Source: Duganella sp. 1224
GTDB taxonomy: Bacteria > Pseudomonadota > Gammaproteobacteria > Burkholderiales > Burkholderiaceae_D
Assembly: GCF_013408245.1 (NCBI RefSeq)
Contig: NZ_JACBYS010000004.1
Location: forward strand, 62,001-126,000
Length of the DNA: 64,000 nt
Direction: 5' to 3'
In this document: one piece after another, positions 1 through 8,536 of the stretch
How positions within the stretch are numbered: the stretch's first letter is position 1
Layout: each line of letters begins with the position of its first letter
Position numbers and translations under genes: made by a program
Notes under the pieces: generated by a model
Databases searched by the model: none
What the model saw: only the letters and a program-made list of their open reading frames with translations
What the model was told of the DNA's origin: nothing

Positions 1-363
1 GCCTTCGGCGTCCGGCACCAGCAGCAGCTTGATGTCCTTCTCCGGCTGCGTGGCGTGCGACAAATGCAGCATCAACGGCCCGGTATCAGCGCGATTGATA
101 CGCCCGCTCAGCGCGCCGCTGGCCGCGTCGTAGCCCAGCGTCATCGCCAGCCCCATCTGCGCCGCCACACGGTCGCGCCGCAAGTCCTGGTTGATGGCCT
201 TGCCCTGCTTGTAGTAATCGCCGACCACCTCCGCATCGGGCGTCCTGATCGCCAGCCAGGCGGTATAGCTGGTGGCCACCATCACGGTCGCCGGGCCCAG
301 CATCAGCAGCCACGGCCAGCGCTGTTTCCACCACGGCGTGACCGGCAGATTGAGAACGGACAT
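1..363 (-). CDS. fixH: FixH-like cbb3 oxidase accessory protein (partial)
   Basis: The first 121 codons are visible; the 3' end is beyond base 1. The N-terminus has a basic/aromatic start (MSVLNLPVTPWWKQRWPWLL), then one membrane helix at about residues 17-35, then a periplasmic part with the YYKQGKAINQ motif typical of FixH. FixH helps assemble cbb3-type cytochrome oxidase, probably in copper handling. The start is 10 bp after the ccoG stop, with a purine-rich ribosome site (GGAGAAG), so it is the last visible gene of the ccoNOQP-ccoG-fixH unit. Identity rests on position plus the YYKQGxAIN pattern. Confidence 0.85.
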   Translation of the reverse strand, partial: MSVLNLPVTPWWKQRWPWLLMLGPATVMVATSYTAWLAIRTPDAEVVGDYYKQGKAINQDLRRDRVAAQMGLAMTLGYDAASGALSGRINRADTGPLMLHLSHATQPEKDIKLLLVPDAEG

Positions 364-373
364 CTTCTTCTCC

Positions 374-1759
374 TTAACGCGGCACGATGAAGACCGCGGA
401 TTCTTGCACATGCAGCGACGGATCGTCGACTGCGGTCAGGGTGACTGCAATTTTGTTCGAGCCGGCATGCCCGGCCCCATGTGCCGCGCGCAGCCGCACC
501 GGATGGGCGCGCGTTTCGGTGGCCTCCACCCGCACCGTATCCGCATCCGCCACGCGCAGCGTGTCGATGCCGCTGACGGCGATCTTGTACACGTGTGCCT
601 GTTCAGACGTGTTCATGATCTGCAGACGGTAGACATTTTCGATCATGCCGTCCTCCACCTCGCGGCCCATCGAGCCACGATCGCGGATCACGTCCAGCTT
701 GAGCGGCATGCGCAGGTACAGCGAGGTACAGGCCGCCAGCACGATCAGCCCCAGCACGGCGGTATAAATCTTCACGCGCGGACGCAGCGCGCGGCGGCGA
801 ATTTCGGTCGGCGTCAGATGCTCGTCCATGGCGCGTTCGGTGCTATAGCGGACCAGGCCGCGCGCCTGGCCGGTCTTGTCCATTACCGTGTTGCAGGCGT
901 CCACGCACGAGGCGCAGCCGATGCACTCGTACTGCAGGCCATTGCGGATGTCGATGCCGGCCGGGCACACCTGCACGCACAGCGAGCAGTCGATGCACGA
1001 GCCGCCGTTGCCGTTGCCATTCCTCGACAGCGGCGCGCGCGGTTCGCCGCGCCGCGCGTCGTAGGTGATGATCAGGGTGTCGCGGTCGAACATCGAGCTC
1101 TGGAAGCGGGCATACGGGCACATGTATTTGCACACCTGCTCGCGCATCCAGCCGGCGTTGCCGTAGGTGGCGACGCTGTAGAACAGCACCCAGAACCATT
1201 CCCACGGACCAAAGCTCAGCGTCATCACCTCGCCCAGCAGCGACCGGATCGGCGTGAAGTAGCCGACGAAGGTGAAGCCGGTCCACAGCGCCACCGCGCC
1301 CCAGGCCAGGTGCTTGGCGGTCTTCTTGCCCAGCTTGCGGGCCGACAGCGGCTGGCGGTCCAGCGCGATGCGGGCGCTGCGCTTGCCTTCGATCTTGCGT
1401 TCCAGCCAGAGAAAAATCTCGGTGTACACCGTTTGCGGGCAGGCGAAACCGCACCACACCCGCCCGGCGATCGCGGTCGCCAAAAACAGCAGGTAGGCGC
1501 TGATGATCAGCAGCACCGCGAGGTAAATGAAGTCCTGCGGCCAAAGGACCAAGCCGAAGATATAGAACTTGCGCGCGCCCAGGTCGAACAGCAGCGCCTG
1601 GCGACCGTTCCACTGCAGCCACGGCGTGCAGTAGAAGGCCAGTTGCGTCAGCCACACGAACAGCCAGCGCAGGCGGGCGTAGCGGCCGTTGATCTCGCGC
1701 GGATAGATCTCCTCGCGCGCCGCGTACATCTTGATGACTTGTTCCCTTGGTGCGTTCAT
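374..1759 (-). CDS. ccoG: Cytochrome c oxidase accessory protein CcoG (FixG/RdxA)
   Basis: 461 residues, the usual length for CcoG, a membrane ferredoxin-type protein needed for the copper/iron steps of cbb3 oxidase maturation. Several N-terminal membrane helices (about residues 35-60 and 80-100, with more near 155 and 195) are followed by two 4Fe-4S motifs, CIDCSLCVQVCP and CIGCASCVDAC, then another helix (about residue 335) and a C-terminal immunoglobulin-like FixG domain. The start ATG overlaps the ccoP stop as ATGA, which indicates translational coupling. Confidence 0.95.
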   Translation of the reverse strand: MNAPREQVIKMYAAREEIYPREINGRYARLRWLFVWLTQLAFYCTPWLQWNGRQALLFDLGARKFYIFGLVLWPQDFIYLAVLLIISAYLLFLATAIAGRVWCGFACPQTVYTEIFLWLERKIEGKRSARIALDRQPLSARKLGKKTAKHLAWGAVALWTGFTFVGYFTPIRSLLGEVMTLSFGPWEWFWVLFYSVATYGNAGWMREQVCKYMCPYARFQSSMFDRDTLIITYDARRGEPRAPLSRNGNGNGGSCIDCSLCVQVCPAGIDIRNGLQYECIGCASCVDACNTVMDKTGQARGLVRYSTERAMDEHLTPTEIRRRALRPRVKIYTAVLGLIVLAACTSLYLRMPLKLDVIRDRGSMGREVEDGMIENVYRLQIMNTSEQAHVYKIAVSGIDTLRVADADTVRVEATETRAHPVRLRAAHGAGHAGSNKIAVTLTAVDDPSLHVQESAVFIVPR

Positions 1760-2718
1760 TTTTCAGCTGCCACGGGTGGGTCGGCGGGCGCCGCTGCGGC
1801 GGCTTCGGCCGGGTTGTTCGACAGGCTCCACACATAGGCCGCCAGCACGTGCACCTTGGCGTCGCCGAGGAAGTCGGCAAACGCCGGCATGGTGGTGGTA
1901 CGGCCCTTGTTGATGGTTTCCTTGATGGTCTCCACGCTGCCGCCGAACAGCCAGATCTTGTCGGTCAGATTCGGCGCGCCCAGCGTCTGGTTGCCTTTCG
2001 TATCCGCGCCGTGGCAGGCCATGCAGGCGCCAAACTTGCCCTTGCCAAACACCGCCTTGATCGGATCGTGGGTCGAGCCGGACAGGCTCAGCACGTAGTT
2101 GGCGACCGCCTCCACGTCCTTGTCGCCGCCGAGCGCCGCGCCCATCGGCGGCATGACGCCGGTGCGGCCATGCAGGATGGTTTCCTTGATGGTTTCCGGC
2201 GCGCCACCGAACAGCCAGTCCTTGTCGGTCAGGTTGGGGAAACCCTTGTTGCCGCGCGCGTCCGAACCGTGGCATTGCGCGCAGTAGGTCAGGAACAGGC
2301 GCTCGCCGATGGCGTGGGCCTGCGGATCGGCCGCCACCGCCTTCAGGTCCTGCTGCTGGTACCTGGCGAACAGCGGGCCGAACTCGGCATCCGCTTTCGC
2401 CAGCTCGGCCTGGTACTGGCCGCTGGATTTCCAGCCCAGTTTGCCGGCATAGCTGCCCAGGCCGGGGTACAGGAACAGGTAGGCCAGCGCGAACACGATG
2501 GTGATGTAGAACAGCCACATCCACCAGCGCGGCATCGGCGTGTTCAGCTCGGTCAGGTCTTCGTCCCACACGTGGCCGGTGGTGTCGACCTTGCCGTCGC
2601 CGGTTTTCACGACGCGCACTTTCGATTGCGAGTACAGCAGGATGCCGCAGCCGATGATGCCCAGCAGCGTCAGCGCGGCAATGTACAAGTCCCAGAAGCC
2701 GTTGGTGAAATCAGCCAT
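1756..2718 (-). CDS. ccoP: cbb3-type cytochrome oxidase subunit III (dihaem cytochrome c)
   Basis: 320 residues. Membrane segments lie at about 10-30 and 66-86. Two haem c motifs follow, CAQCH (146-150) and CMACH (232-236), with the distal Met candidates in GVMPPM and TTTMPAF. CcoP passes electrons from the bc1 complex or soluble cytochrome c into CcoNO. I chose the ATG giving MADFTNGFWD because it matches the family N-terminus; the open frame extends 24 codons further upstream but that part is read inside ccoQ. The stop overlaps the ccoG start. Confidence 0.95.
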   Translation of the reverse strand: MADFTNGFWDLYIAALTLLGIIGCGILLYSQSKVRVVKTGDGKVDTTGHVWDEDLTELNTPMPRWWMWLFYITIVFALAYLFLYPGLGSYAGKLGWKSSGQYQAELAKADAEFGPLFARYQQQDLKAVAADPQAHAIGERLFLTYCAQCHGSDARGNKGFPNLTDKDWLFGGAPETIKETILHGRTGVMPPMGAALGGDKDVEAVANYVLSLSGSTHDPIKAVFGKGKFGACMACHGADTKGNQTLGAPNLTDKIWLFGGSVETIKETINKGRTTTMPAFADFLGDAKVHVLAAYVWSLSNNPAEAAAAAPADPPVAAEK

Positions 2719-2872
2719 GGCGGGCCTCCTCGTCGTCGTCGAACGGTAGCGCGGCTGCGGCGGCGAAATCGGCGTCCTTGTGGTGCACATAGGTCCACCA
2801 CAGGATGCCGGCGAAGGTGATGAACGACACCACCGTCATCACGCTGCTGGCGTGGTCAAACAGGATATCCAT
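2711..2872 (-). CDS. ccoQ: cbb3 oxidase small subunit CcoQ
   Basis: A 53-residue protein, translated by hand, beginning MDILFDHASSVMTVVSFITF. It has one membrane helix (about 11-28) followed by the WWTYVHHK stretch typical of CcoQ/FixQ and an acidic tail (FDDDEEARHG). CcoQ stabilises the CcoNOP complex. Its stop codon overlaps the ccoP start (ATGGCTGA) and its start is 1 bp from the ccoO stop, exactly where ccoQ is expected. Confidence 0.93.
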   Translation of the reverse strand: MDILFDHASSVMTVVSFITFAGILWWTYVHHKDADFAAAAALPFDDDEEARHG

Positions 2873-2873
2873 G

Positions 2874-3488
2874 CTAGTTCCTCGTTTTGATCAGGGTGCC
2901 CAGGCCTTGCAGGTAGGCGATCAGGGCGTCTTCTTCGGTCTTGTCCTTGAGCTCGTCCGGCGCGGCGGCGATCTCGGCGTCGGTGTACGGCACGCCGATG
3001 CGGCGCAGCGCGCGCATCTTCGGCTGCACGTCGGCCGGCACCAGCGTGGTTTTGGCCAGCCACGGGTAGTTCGGCATGTTCGATTCCGGCACCACGTCGC
3101 GCGGATTGTTCAGGTGGGTGCGGTGCCATTCGTCCGAGTAGCGGCCGCCCACGCGCGCCAGGTCGGGACCGGTGCGCTTGGAGCCCCACTGGAACGGGTG
3201 GTCATAGACGAACTCGCCGGCCACCGAGTAGTGGCCGTAGCGCTCGGTCTCGGCGCGCAGTGGACGCACCATCTGCGAGTGGCAGTTGTAGCAGCCCTCG
3301 CGCACGTAGATGTCGCGGCCGGTCAGGCGCAACGGCGAGTACGGCTTGAGGCCCGCCACCGGCTCGGTGGTCGACTTCTGGAAGAACAGCGGCACGATCT
3401 CGACGGCGCCGCCGACGCTGACCACCAGCGTCACCAGCGCGATCAGCAGCCAAGGATTTTTCTCGATCCATTCATGTGAAAATTTCAT
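2874..3488 (-). CDS. ccoO: cbb3-type cytochrome oxidase subunit II (monohaem cytochrome c)
   Basis: 204 residues. One N-terminal membrane anchor (about 12-33) precedes a periplasmic cytochrome domain with the haem motif CYNCH at residues 66-70 (GCYNCHSQMVRP) and a distal Met candidate in ESNMPNYPWL. CcoO receives electrons from CcoP and hands them to the CcoN haem b centre. It follows ccoN by 14 bp and precedes ccoQ by 1 bp. Confidence 0.96.
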   Translation of the reverse strand: MKFSHEWIEKNPWLLIALVTLVVSVGGAVEIVPLFFQKSTTEPVAGLKPYSPLRLTGRDIYVREGCYNCHSQMVRPLRAETERYGHYSVAGEFVYDHPFQWGSKRTGPDLARVGGRYSDEWHRTHLNNPRDVVPESNMPNYPWLAKTTLVPADVQPKMRALRRIGVPYTDAEIAAAPDELKDKTEEDALIAYLQGLGTLIKTRN

Positions 3489-3502
3489 ACTGTGCTCCGA
3501 TA

Positions 3503-4924
3503 TCAGGCGTGGGCCGCGTTGACGGCCGGGATAGGCGCGACGGCGGTCTTGGTGTCACGCAGCGTCATCCAGGTGTTGTAGGCCATGATCAGCATGCCGC
3601 CCAGGTACAGCAGGCCGCCGGTGAAGCGCACCACGTAGTACGGGTAGGTGGCCTTGACGCTTTCGGCGAAGGTGTAGGTCAGGGTGCCGTCTGGATTGAC
3701 CGCGCGCCACATCAGGCCCTGCATCACGCCGGCGATCCACATGGCGGCGATGTACAGCACCACGCCAATCGTCGCGACCCAGAAGTGCAGGTCGATCAGC
3801 CGGGTCGAGTGCATCTTCTGCTGGCCGGCCATGCGCGGGATGATGTAGTAGATCGAGCCCATCGTGATGAAGCCGACCCAACCCAGCGCGCCGCCGTGCA
3901 CGTGGGCGATGGTCCAGTCGGTGTAGTGCGATAGCGAGTTGATGGTCTTGATCGACATCATCGGGCCTTCGAAGGTGGCGATGCCGTAGAACGACAGCGA
4001 GACGATCATGAACTTCAGGATCGGGTCGGTGCGCAGCTTGTGCCAGGCGCCGGACAGCGTCATCATGCCGTTGATCATGCCGCCCCAGCTCGGCGCCAGC
4101 AGCACCAGCGAGAACACCATGCCGACCGATTGCGTCCAGTCCGGCAGCGCGGTGTAGTGCAGGTGGTGCGGGCCGGCCCACATGTAGGTGAAGATCAGCG
4201 CCCAGAAGTGGACGATCGACAGGCGGTACGAGTACACCGGGCGTTCGGCCTGCTTGGGAATGAAGTAGTAGACCATGCCGAGGTAGCCGGCGGTGAGGAT
4301 GAAGCCGACCGCATTGTGGCCGTACCACCATTGAATCATCGCGTCCTGCACGCCGGCGTAGACCGAGTACGATTTGAACAGCGAGGCCGGCATCGACATG
4401 CCGTTGACCACGTGCAGGATGGTCACGGCGATGATGTAGGCGGCAAAGAACCAGTTGGCCACGTAGATGTGCTTGACCTTGCGCTTGATGATGGTGCCGA
4501 AGAACACCACCGCGTAGGACACCCACACCAGCGCGATCAGAATCGAGATCGGCCATTCCAGTTCGGCGTATTCCTTGCCGCGCGTGAGGCCCATCGGCAG
4601 CGTGACCACCGCGCTGAGAATCACGGCTTGCCAGCCCCAGAAGGTGAAGGCGGCCAATTTATCCGAGAACAGGCGCACCTGGCAGGTACGCTGTACCACG
4701 TAGTAGGAGGTGGCAAACAGGCCGCAGATGCCAAACGCGAAAATCACCGCGTTGGTGTGCAGCGGACGCAGACGGCCATAAGTCAGCCATGGAATGTCCA
4801 GATTCAGCGCCGGCCAGGCCAGCTGGGCGGCGATGATGACGCCGACCAGCATGCCGACGACGCCCCAGACTACGGTCGCAATCGTGAATTGCTTGACGAC
4901 CTTGTAGTTGTAGTGTTGATCCAA
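3503..4924 (-). CDS. ccoN: cbb3-type cytochrome oxidase catalytic subunit I
   Basis: 473 residues with the twelve-helix pattern of haem-copper oxidase subunit I. Visible metal-ligand motifs are RPLHTNAV (low-spin haem His), WWYGHNAVGF and GPHHLHYTALPDW (CuB histidines) and WTIAHVHGGALGW (haem ligands). It reduces O2 with high affinity in the inner membrane. The best start is TTG at 4924-4922, preceded by GGGGAG at 7 bases; no ATG fits. Two FNR-like boxes lie just upstream, as expected for oxygen-limited expression. Confidence 0.96.
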   Translation of the reverse strand: MDQHYNYKVVKQFTIATVVWGVVGMLVGVIIAAQLAWPALNLDIPWLTYGRLRPLHTNAVIFAFGICGLFATSYYVVQRTCQVRLFSDKLAAFTFWGWQAVILSAVVTLPMGLTRGKEYAELEWPISILIALVWVSYAVVFFGTIIKRKVKHIYVANWFFAAYIIAVTILHVVNGMSMPASLFKSYSVYAGVQDAMIQWWYGHNAVGFILTAGYLGMVYYFIPKQAERPVYSYRLSIVHFWALIFTYMWAGPHHLHYTALPDWTQSVGMVFSLVLLAPSWGGMINGMMTLSGAWHKLRTDPILKFMIVSLSFYGIATFEGPMMSIKTINSLSHYTDWTIAHVHGGALGWVGFITMGSIYYIIPRMAGQQKMHSTRLIDLHFWVATIGVVLYIAAMWIAGVMQGLMWRAVNPDGTLTYTFAESVKATYPYYVVRFTGGLLYLGGMLIMAYNTWMTLRDTKTAVAPIPAVNAAHA

Positions 4925-4948
4925 TTGAGTTCTCCCCGGAACACTTTG

Positions 4949-4962
4949 ATGATGTAGGTCAA
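4949..4962 (-). promoter_or_regulatory. FNR/Anr-like box proximal to ccoN
   Basis: On the minus strand the sequence is TTGACCTACATCAT, matching the FNR consensus TTGAT-N4-ATCAA at 8 of 10 positions. It is centred 31 bp upstream of the ccoN TTG start and 42 bp downstream of a second box. It may overlap the transcription start, so it could modulate rather than activate. Confidence 0.6.
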
Positions 4963-4990
4963 AGGTTACTTAGGGGAGACTTAAAAAACT

Positions 4991-5004
4991 TTGATGTAAG
5001 TCAA
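4991..5004 (-). promoter_or_regulatory. FNR/Anr box distal to ccoN
   Basis: Minus-strand sequence TTGACTTACATCAA matches TTGAT-N4-ATCAA with one mismatch. A weak -10-like TAAGTA lies at 4972-4967, which puts this box roughly 38-41 bp before the start point, the activating (class II) geometry. It sits 14 bp from the palindromic repeat at 5018. Confidence 0.72.
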
Positions 5005-5017
5005 AATCCGCCGGATC

Positions 5018-5099
5018 CCCGTCATTCCGGCGCAGGCCGGAATCCATGGAACGTCCGCGCGGAGTCAGCATGGATTCCGGCGTACGCCGGAATGACGGG
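5018..5099. repeat. Dispersed GTCATTCCGGC palindromic element, copy 1
   Basis: Imperfect inverted repeat: left side begins CCCGTCATTCCGGCGC with AATCCATGG following, right side contains CATGGATTCCGGCG and ends GCCGGAATGACGGG. The same outer and inner blocks recur at 8321-8416 and 20759-20836. It lies between ccoS and the ccoN promoter. It resembles REP-type elements; no transposase is in the window. Confidence 0.85.
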
Positions 5100-5111
5100 G
5101 CGCGACGGCGT

Positions 5112-5273
5112 TCAAGCCGGCGGCGCGGGCGGCTTGTCGTCGTCCTGAAGAATGCGCAGGGCCGGGCCGACCAGGTCGTCGAACTGGCCGTCGTCGGAGG
5201 CGCGGAAGAAGATCCACAACGCCACGAACACCAGCAGCACGCTGAGCGGAATCAACAGGTAAAGCGCCTCCAT
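5112..5273 (-). CDS. ccoS: cbb3 oxidase assembly protein CcoS
   Basis: 53 residues beginning MEALYLLIPLSVLLVFVALW: one membrane helix, then FFRASDDGQFDDLVGPALRI, the conserved CcoS region with the DDLEGP-like motif, and a short proline tail. CcoS is needed to load cofactors into cbb3 oxidase. Its ATG overlaps the ccoI stop (TGATG), so the two are coupled. The start matches the family length; the frame upstream belongs to ccoI. Confidence 0.95.
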   Translation of the reverse strand: MEALYLLIPLSVLLVFVALWIFFRASDDGQFDDLVGPALRILQDDDKPPAPPA

Positions 5274-7735
5274 CAGCGCACCTTCCTGAGCCGCAGCGCG
5301 TTGAGCACCACCACCGCCGAACTGAGCGCCATGCCCACGCCCGACAGCCACGGATTGAGCCAGCCCAGCGCGGCGGCCGGAATCGCGGTGACGTTATACA
5401 CCGTCGCCCAGCCCAGATTCTGCCGAATGATGCGCATGGTCCGCTCGGCCACGCGCGCGCTGTCCGCCACCGCGCTGAGCCGGCCGTTGAGCAGCACCGC
5501 ATCCGCATGCGCCTGCGCCAGCGCTGCCCCGCCGCCCATGGCAAACGACACATCGGCCGCGCCCAGCACGGCGGCGTCGTTGATGCCATCGCCGATCATC
5601 GCCACCACGCAACCGCGGCGCTGCATCTGCTGCACGAAGTTGAGCTTGTCCGCCGGCAGGTAGCCGCCAACGGTGGTCTCGATGCCCAGCTGATCGCCGA
5701 CGCGCCGTGCCAACACGTCATCATCGCCGCTGACCAGCACCACGGTCTTGCCGCGTCGGCGGAAGTAGTTGACCGTCTCCTGCGCATCGGGCCGCAGGCC
5801 GTCGTGCAACTGGAAGCACGCCAGCCACTGACCTTCCACGCCAAGGTAAACCGGCGTCACGCCATCCGCCACCGCGCGCTCCGGTGCCAGCCCGGCGATG
5901 TCGGCCACAAACTGCGCGCTGCCCAGCCGGTAGCGACGGTTGTGCACCATGCCCTCCAGGCCGCGACCGGCGGTTTCGCTCAGCGCCGTGGCGGTCCAGT
6001 GCTGCCACCCCGCTTCGTCGGCGGCCGTCGTGATGGCGCGCGCCAGCGGATGGGCGCTGCCGGCTTCCAGCGCGGCCGCCACCTGCAGGCAAAAGTCTGC
6101 GCGCATCGCGCCCAGTTGCTGTATCCCTTGCAGCACCGGACGGCCCCAGGTCAGCGTGCCGGTTTTGTCCAGCACGATGTGGGTGGCGCGGTGCAGCGTT
6201 TCCAGCGTCTGCGCGCCGGTTACAAGGACACCCTGACGCAGCAGGCTGTCGGTGGCGGCGGCCAGCGCGGTAGGCGTGGCCAGCGACAGCGCGCATGGGC
6301 AGGACACCACCAGCACCGCGATCGCAATCGGCCACGCGCGCGCGGCGTTGCCGTCGTGCCAGCACCAGAAGCCGAATGCGGCCAGCGCAAACATTAGCAG
6401 CCCGGCGACGAAATACCCGGCCACGCGGTCCGCCCACAGCGCGATGCGCGGCTTTTCGCCACCGGCGCGGTTAATCAGTTTGACCAGGTCGGACAAGGTG
6501 CTGTCCTGCGCCTTGCGCGTTACGCGCGCCAGCACCACGGCACCGGCGTTGATGGCGCCGCCGGGAATGGCGTCGCCGGTATTCTTCGGCACCGGCGCGC
6601 TTTCGCCGCTCAGTAGCGACAGATCAAGCGAGGTGCGGCCTTCGATGATGACACTGTCGGCGGGCACCGCTTCGCCGGGTTTGATCACTATGACGTTATC
6701 CACAGCCAGCGCGGCGGCGCGCACGATGGTGGCGGCGCGGCTGGCCGGATAATTTTCCAGCAGCGAGGCCGATGCCGGCAGCGCGTGCTGCAAGCGTTCC
6801 AGCGCGGCACCGGCCTTGCGGCGCGCGCGCAGTTCCAGGTAGCGGCTGCACAGCAGCAGGAAGATGAACATCGTCACCGAGTCGAACCACACCTCGCCCT
6901 TGCCGCTGACGGTGGCGGCCACGCTGGCACCAAACGCGGCGGCGATGCCCAGTGCCACCGGCACGTCCATGCCGAGGGAGCGCGCGCGCAGGCTGGTCCA
7001 GGCGCCGCGCCAGAACGGCAAGGCCGAGTAACAGATGGCGGGCAGCGTCAGTAGCAGGCTGGCCCAGCGCATCAGCGAGGCCATGCTGTCGTCCAGCGTG
7101 CCGTCGCCGCGCGCGAGGTACGATGGCGCGACGTACATCATCACCTGCATCATCGACAGGCCGGCCACGAACAGCTGGCGGCCCAGTGTTTTCGATGCGC
7201 GCCGCTGCTGGTCGGCGTGGCGGCCGGCGTCGTAGGGATAGGCGGCGTAGCCGATGGTGTGCAGCGCGGCCAGGATGTCGCCGGGCTGGCACGCGGCGCT
7301 GCGCCAGCGCACATACAGGCGTTCGGTGGCGACGTTGAGCTGCGCGCAGTCGACGCCGGGCAGGCGCACCAGCCGGTGTTCGATCAGCCACACGCAGGCG
7401 GCGCAGCGGATGCCTTCCACAGTGAAGGTCGATTCGCGGCTGTCCTCATCGAGCGCGAAGCGCGGATCGGCGTTGTCGTACAGGTGCAGTTCCGGCGGCA
7501 GTTGCTGCGCGCCGTCGGCGCTGGCGGCGTAGGCGGTGCGGTCGCGGTAGTAGTTTTCCTGGCCGAGGTCGACGATGGTTTGCGCCACGGCGGCGCAGCC
7601 GGGGCAGCACATGGTGTGCGCCTGGCCGGCGATGGTGACGGTCCACGCCGCGTGGTCGACCGCGTCGGGCAGCGGCTGGCCGCAGTGGTAGCAAGGCGCC
7701 GGCGCCGTGTCGATTACGGGTGTGGTGTGAGGCAT
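5273..7735 (-). CDS. ccoI: Copper-translocating P1B-type ATPase for cbb3 assembly
   Basis: 820 residues from the ATG at 7735 (MPHTTPVIDT). The N-terminus has a CYHCGQPL zinc-ribbon-like motif, a CCPGC pair and a heavy-metal domain with GIRCAACVW. Membrane motif SCPCAL, phosphorylation site DKTGTLTWG, hinge GDGINDAAVL and an actuator TSLDLSLLSGES region are all intact. CcoI/FixI exports copper to the periplasm for the CuB centre. The start lies 22 bp inside the end of the upstream TauE-type gene. The frame stays open for 120 codons upstream but lies opposite real coding there. Confidence 0.95.
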   Translation of the reverse strand: MPHTTPVIDTAPAPCYHCGQPLPDAVDHAAWTVTIAGQAHTMCCPGCAAVAQTIVDLGQENYYRDRTAYAASADGAQQLPPELHLYDNADPRFALDEDSRESTFTVEGIRCAACVWLIEHRLVRLPGVDCAQLNVATERLYVRWRSAACQPGDILAALHTIGYAAYPYDAGRHADQQRRASKTLGRQLFVAGLSMMQVMMYVAPSYLARGDGTLDDSMASLMRWASLLLTLPAICYSALPFWRGAWTSLRARSLGMDVPVALGIAAAFGASVAATVSGKGEVWFDSVTMFIFLLLCSRYLELRARRKAGAALERLQHALPASASLLENYPASRAATIVRAAALAVDNVIVIKPGEAVPADSVIIEGRTSLDLSLLSGESAPVPKNTGDAIPGGAINAGAVVLARVTRKAQDSTLSDLVKLINRAGGEKPRIALWADRVAGYFVAGLLMFALAAFGFWCWHDGNAARAWPIAIAVLVVSCPCALSLATPTALAAATDSLLRQGVLVTGAQTLETLHRATHIVLDKTGTLTWGRPVLQGIQQLGAMRADFCLQVAAALEAGSAHPLARAITTAADEAGWQHWTATALSETAGRGLEGMVHNRRYRLGSAQFVADIAGLAPERAVADGVTPVYLGVEGQWLACFQLHDGLRPDAQETVNYFRRRGKTVVLVSGDDDVLARRVGDQLGIETTVGGYLPADKLNFVQQMQRRGCVVAMIGDGINDAAVLGAADVSFAMGGGAALAQAHADAVLLNGRLSAVADSARVAERTMRIIRQNLGWATVYNVTAIPAAALGWLNPWLSGVGMALSSAVVVLNALRLRKVR

Positions 7736-8529
7736 AACATGTCCATCCATTCGGGCGTGACGCCACCCGCTGCGCGGGCAAGCCCGAGGAGGCCGAACGC
7801 CAGCACCAGCAGGCCGCAGGCGATGCGCACGTGGCGGCGTTGCATGGCGTGCGTCAGGCGCGTGCCGAGCAGGCCAAGGGTGGTCAGCATCGGCAGCGTG
7901 CCGAGGCCGAAGGCCAGCATCATGGCGGCGCCGTTGGCGGCCGAGCCGCTCAGCAGGGCGGTGGTGAGGGCGCTGTAGACCATGCCGCAAGGGAGCCAGC
8001 CCCACAGGGCGCCGAGGGCATAGGCTTTGGCGGCGGTGTCGGCTGGCATCAGGGTTTTCATGGCGGAGGCGATGGCGGGTTGGGCGCGCTGCCACAGCAC
8101 GCGGCCGCCCTGCTCCAGCACGGCCAGGCCGCGCCAGGCGTTCATCAGGTACAGGCCGAGGGCGATCAGCATCAGGTTGGCCAGCCAGTAAAAGTTCATT
8201 TGCAGGCCGGCCACGGCTGCCATGTTGCGTGCGCCGCCGGCGAGGCCGCCGGCCAATGCGCCGGCCACCATGTAGCTGGAGATACGGCCGGCGTTATACG
8301 CCAGCACATGCCCCACCCCGCCGTCGTTCCGGCGCAAGCCGGAACCCATAGAACGCCTGAGCGGATACTCAGCATGGACCGCAGCGGCGGACCGTCCGTC
8401 GTTCGCCGGAATGACGACGCGGGGGGCGGTGGTCGAGATCGCCGCGACGATTCCGCCGCACATCCCGGCGCAGTGGATGCTGCCGGCCAGGCCGACCACA
8501 AACACTGGCAGTAACTGTGCGGCGTTCAT
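7714..8529 (-). CDS. TauE/SafE-type (DsbD-like) membrane protein with repeat insertion
   Basis: 271 residues with about six membrane helices; the first, PVFVVGLAGSIHCAGMCGGI, has the HCxGMCGG signature seen in the 'sulfite exporter TauE/SafE' proteins commonly next to cco genes. These are thought to handle copper or redox for oxidase assembly, though the role is not settled. Residues about 38-70 are encoded by a dispersed palindromic repeat (8321-8416) inserted in frame between helices 1 and 2, which adds a low-complexity loop. It is 7 bp after hemN and overlaps the ccoI start. Confidence 0.85.
   Translation of the reverse strand: MNAAQLLPVFVVGLAGSIHCAGMCGGIVAAISTTAPRVVIPANDGRSAAAVHAEYPLRRSMGSGLRRNDGGVGHVLAYNAGRISSYMVAGALAGGLAGGARNMAAVAGLQMNFYWLANLMLIALGLYLMNAWRGLAVLEQGGRVLWQRAQPAIASAMKTLMPADTAAKAYALGALWGWLPCGMVYSALTTALLSGSAANGAAMMLAFGLGTLPMLTTLGLLGTRLTHAMQRRHVRIACGLLVLAFGLLGLARAAGGVTPEWMDMLCLTPHP
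8321..8416. repeat. Dispersed GTCATTCCGGC palindromic element, copy 2 (inside a gene)
   Basis: Starts CCGTCGTTCCGGCGCAAGCC, continues with AACCCATAGAACG and CAGCATGGA, and ends CGCCGGAATGACGAC. It matches copies at 5018 and 20759, but its right arm is rearranged. Its length (about 96 bp, a multiple of three) keeps the TauE-type reading frame open. Confidence 0.82.
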
Positions 8530-8536
8530 GGCATCC

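Noticed and set aside
272..1837. A 521-codon plus-strand frame opposite ccoG
   Set aside because: His/Arg/Gln-rich antisense reading of a gene with intact iron-sulfur motifs.
7736..8095. A 120-codon extension before ccoI
   Set aside because: It overlaps the TauE-type gene in another frame, lacks similarity to CcoI, and the family starts at the ATG at 7735.
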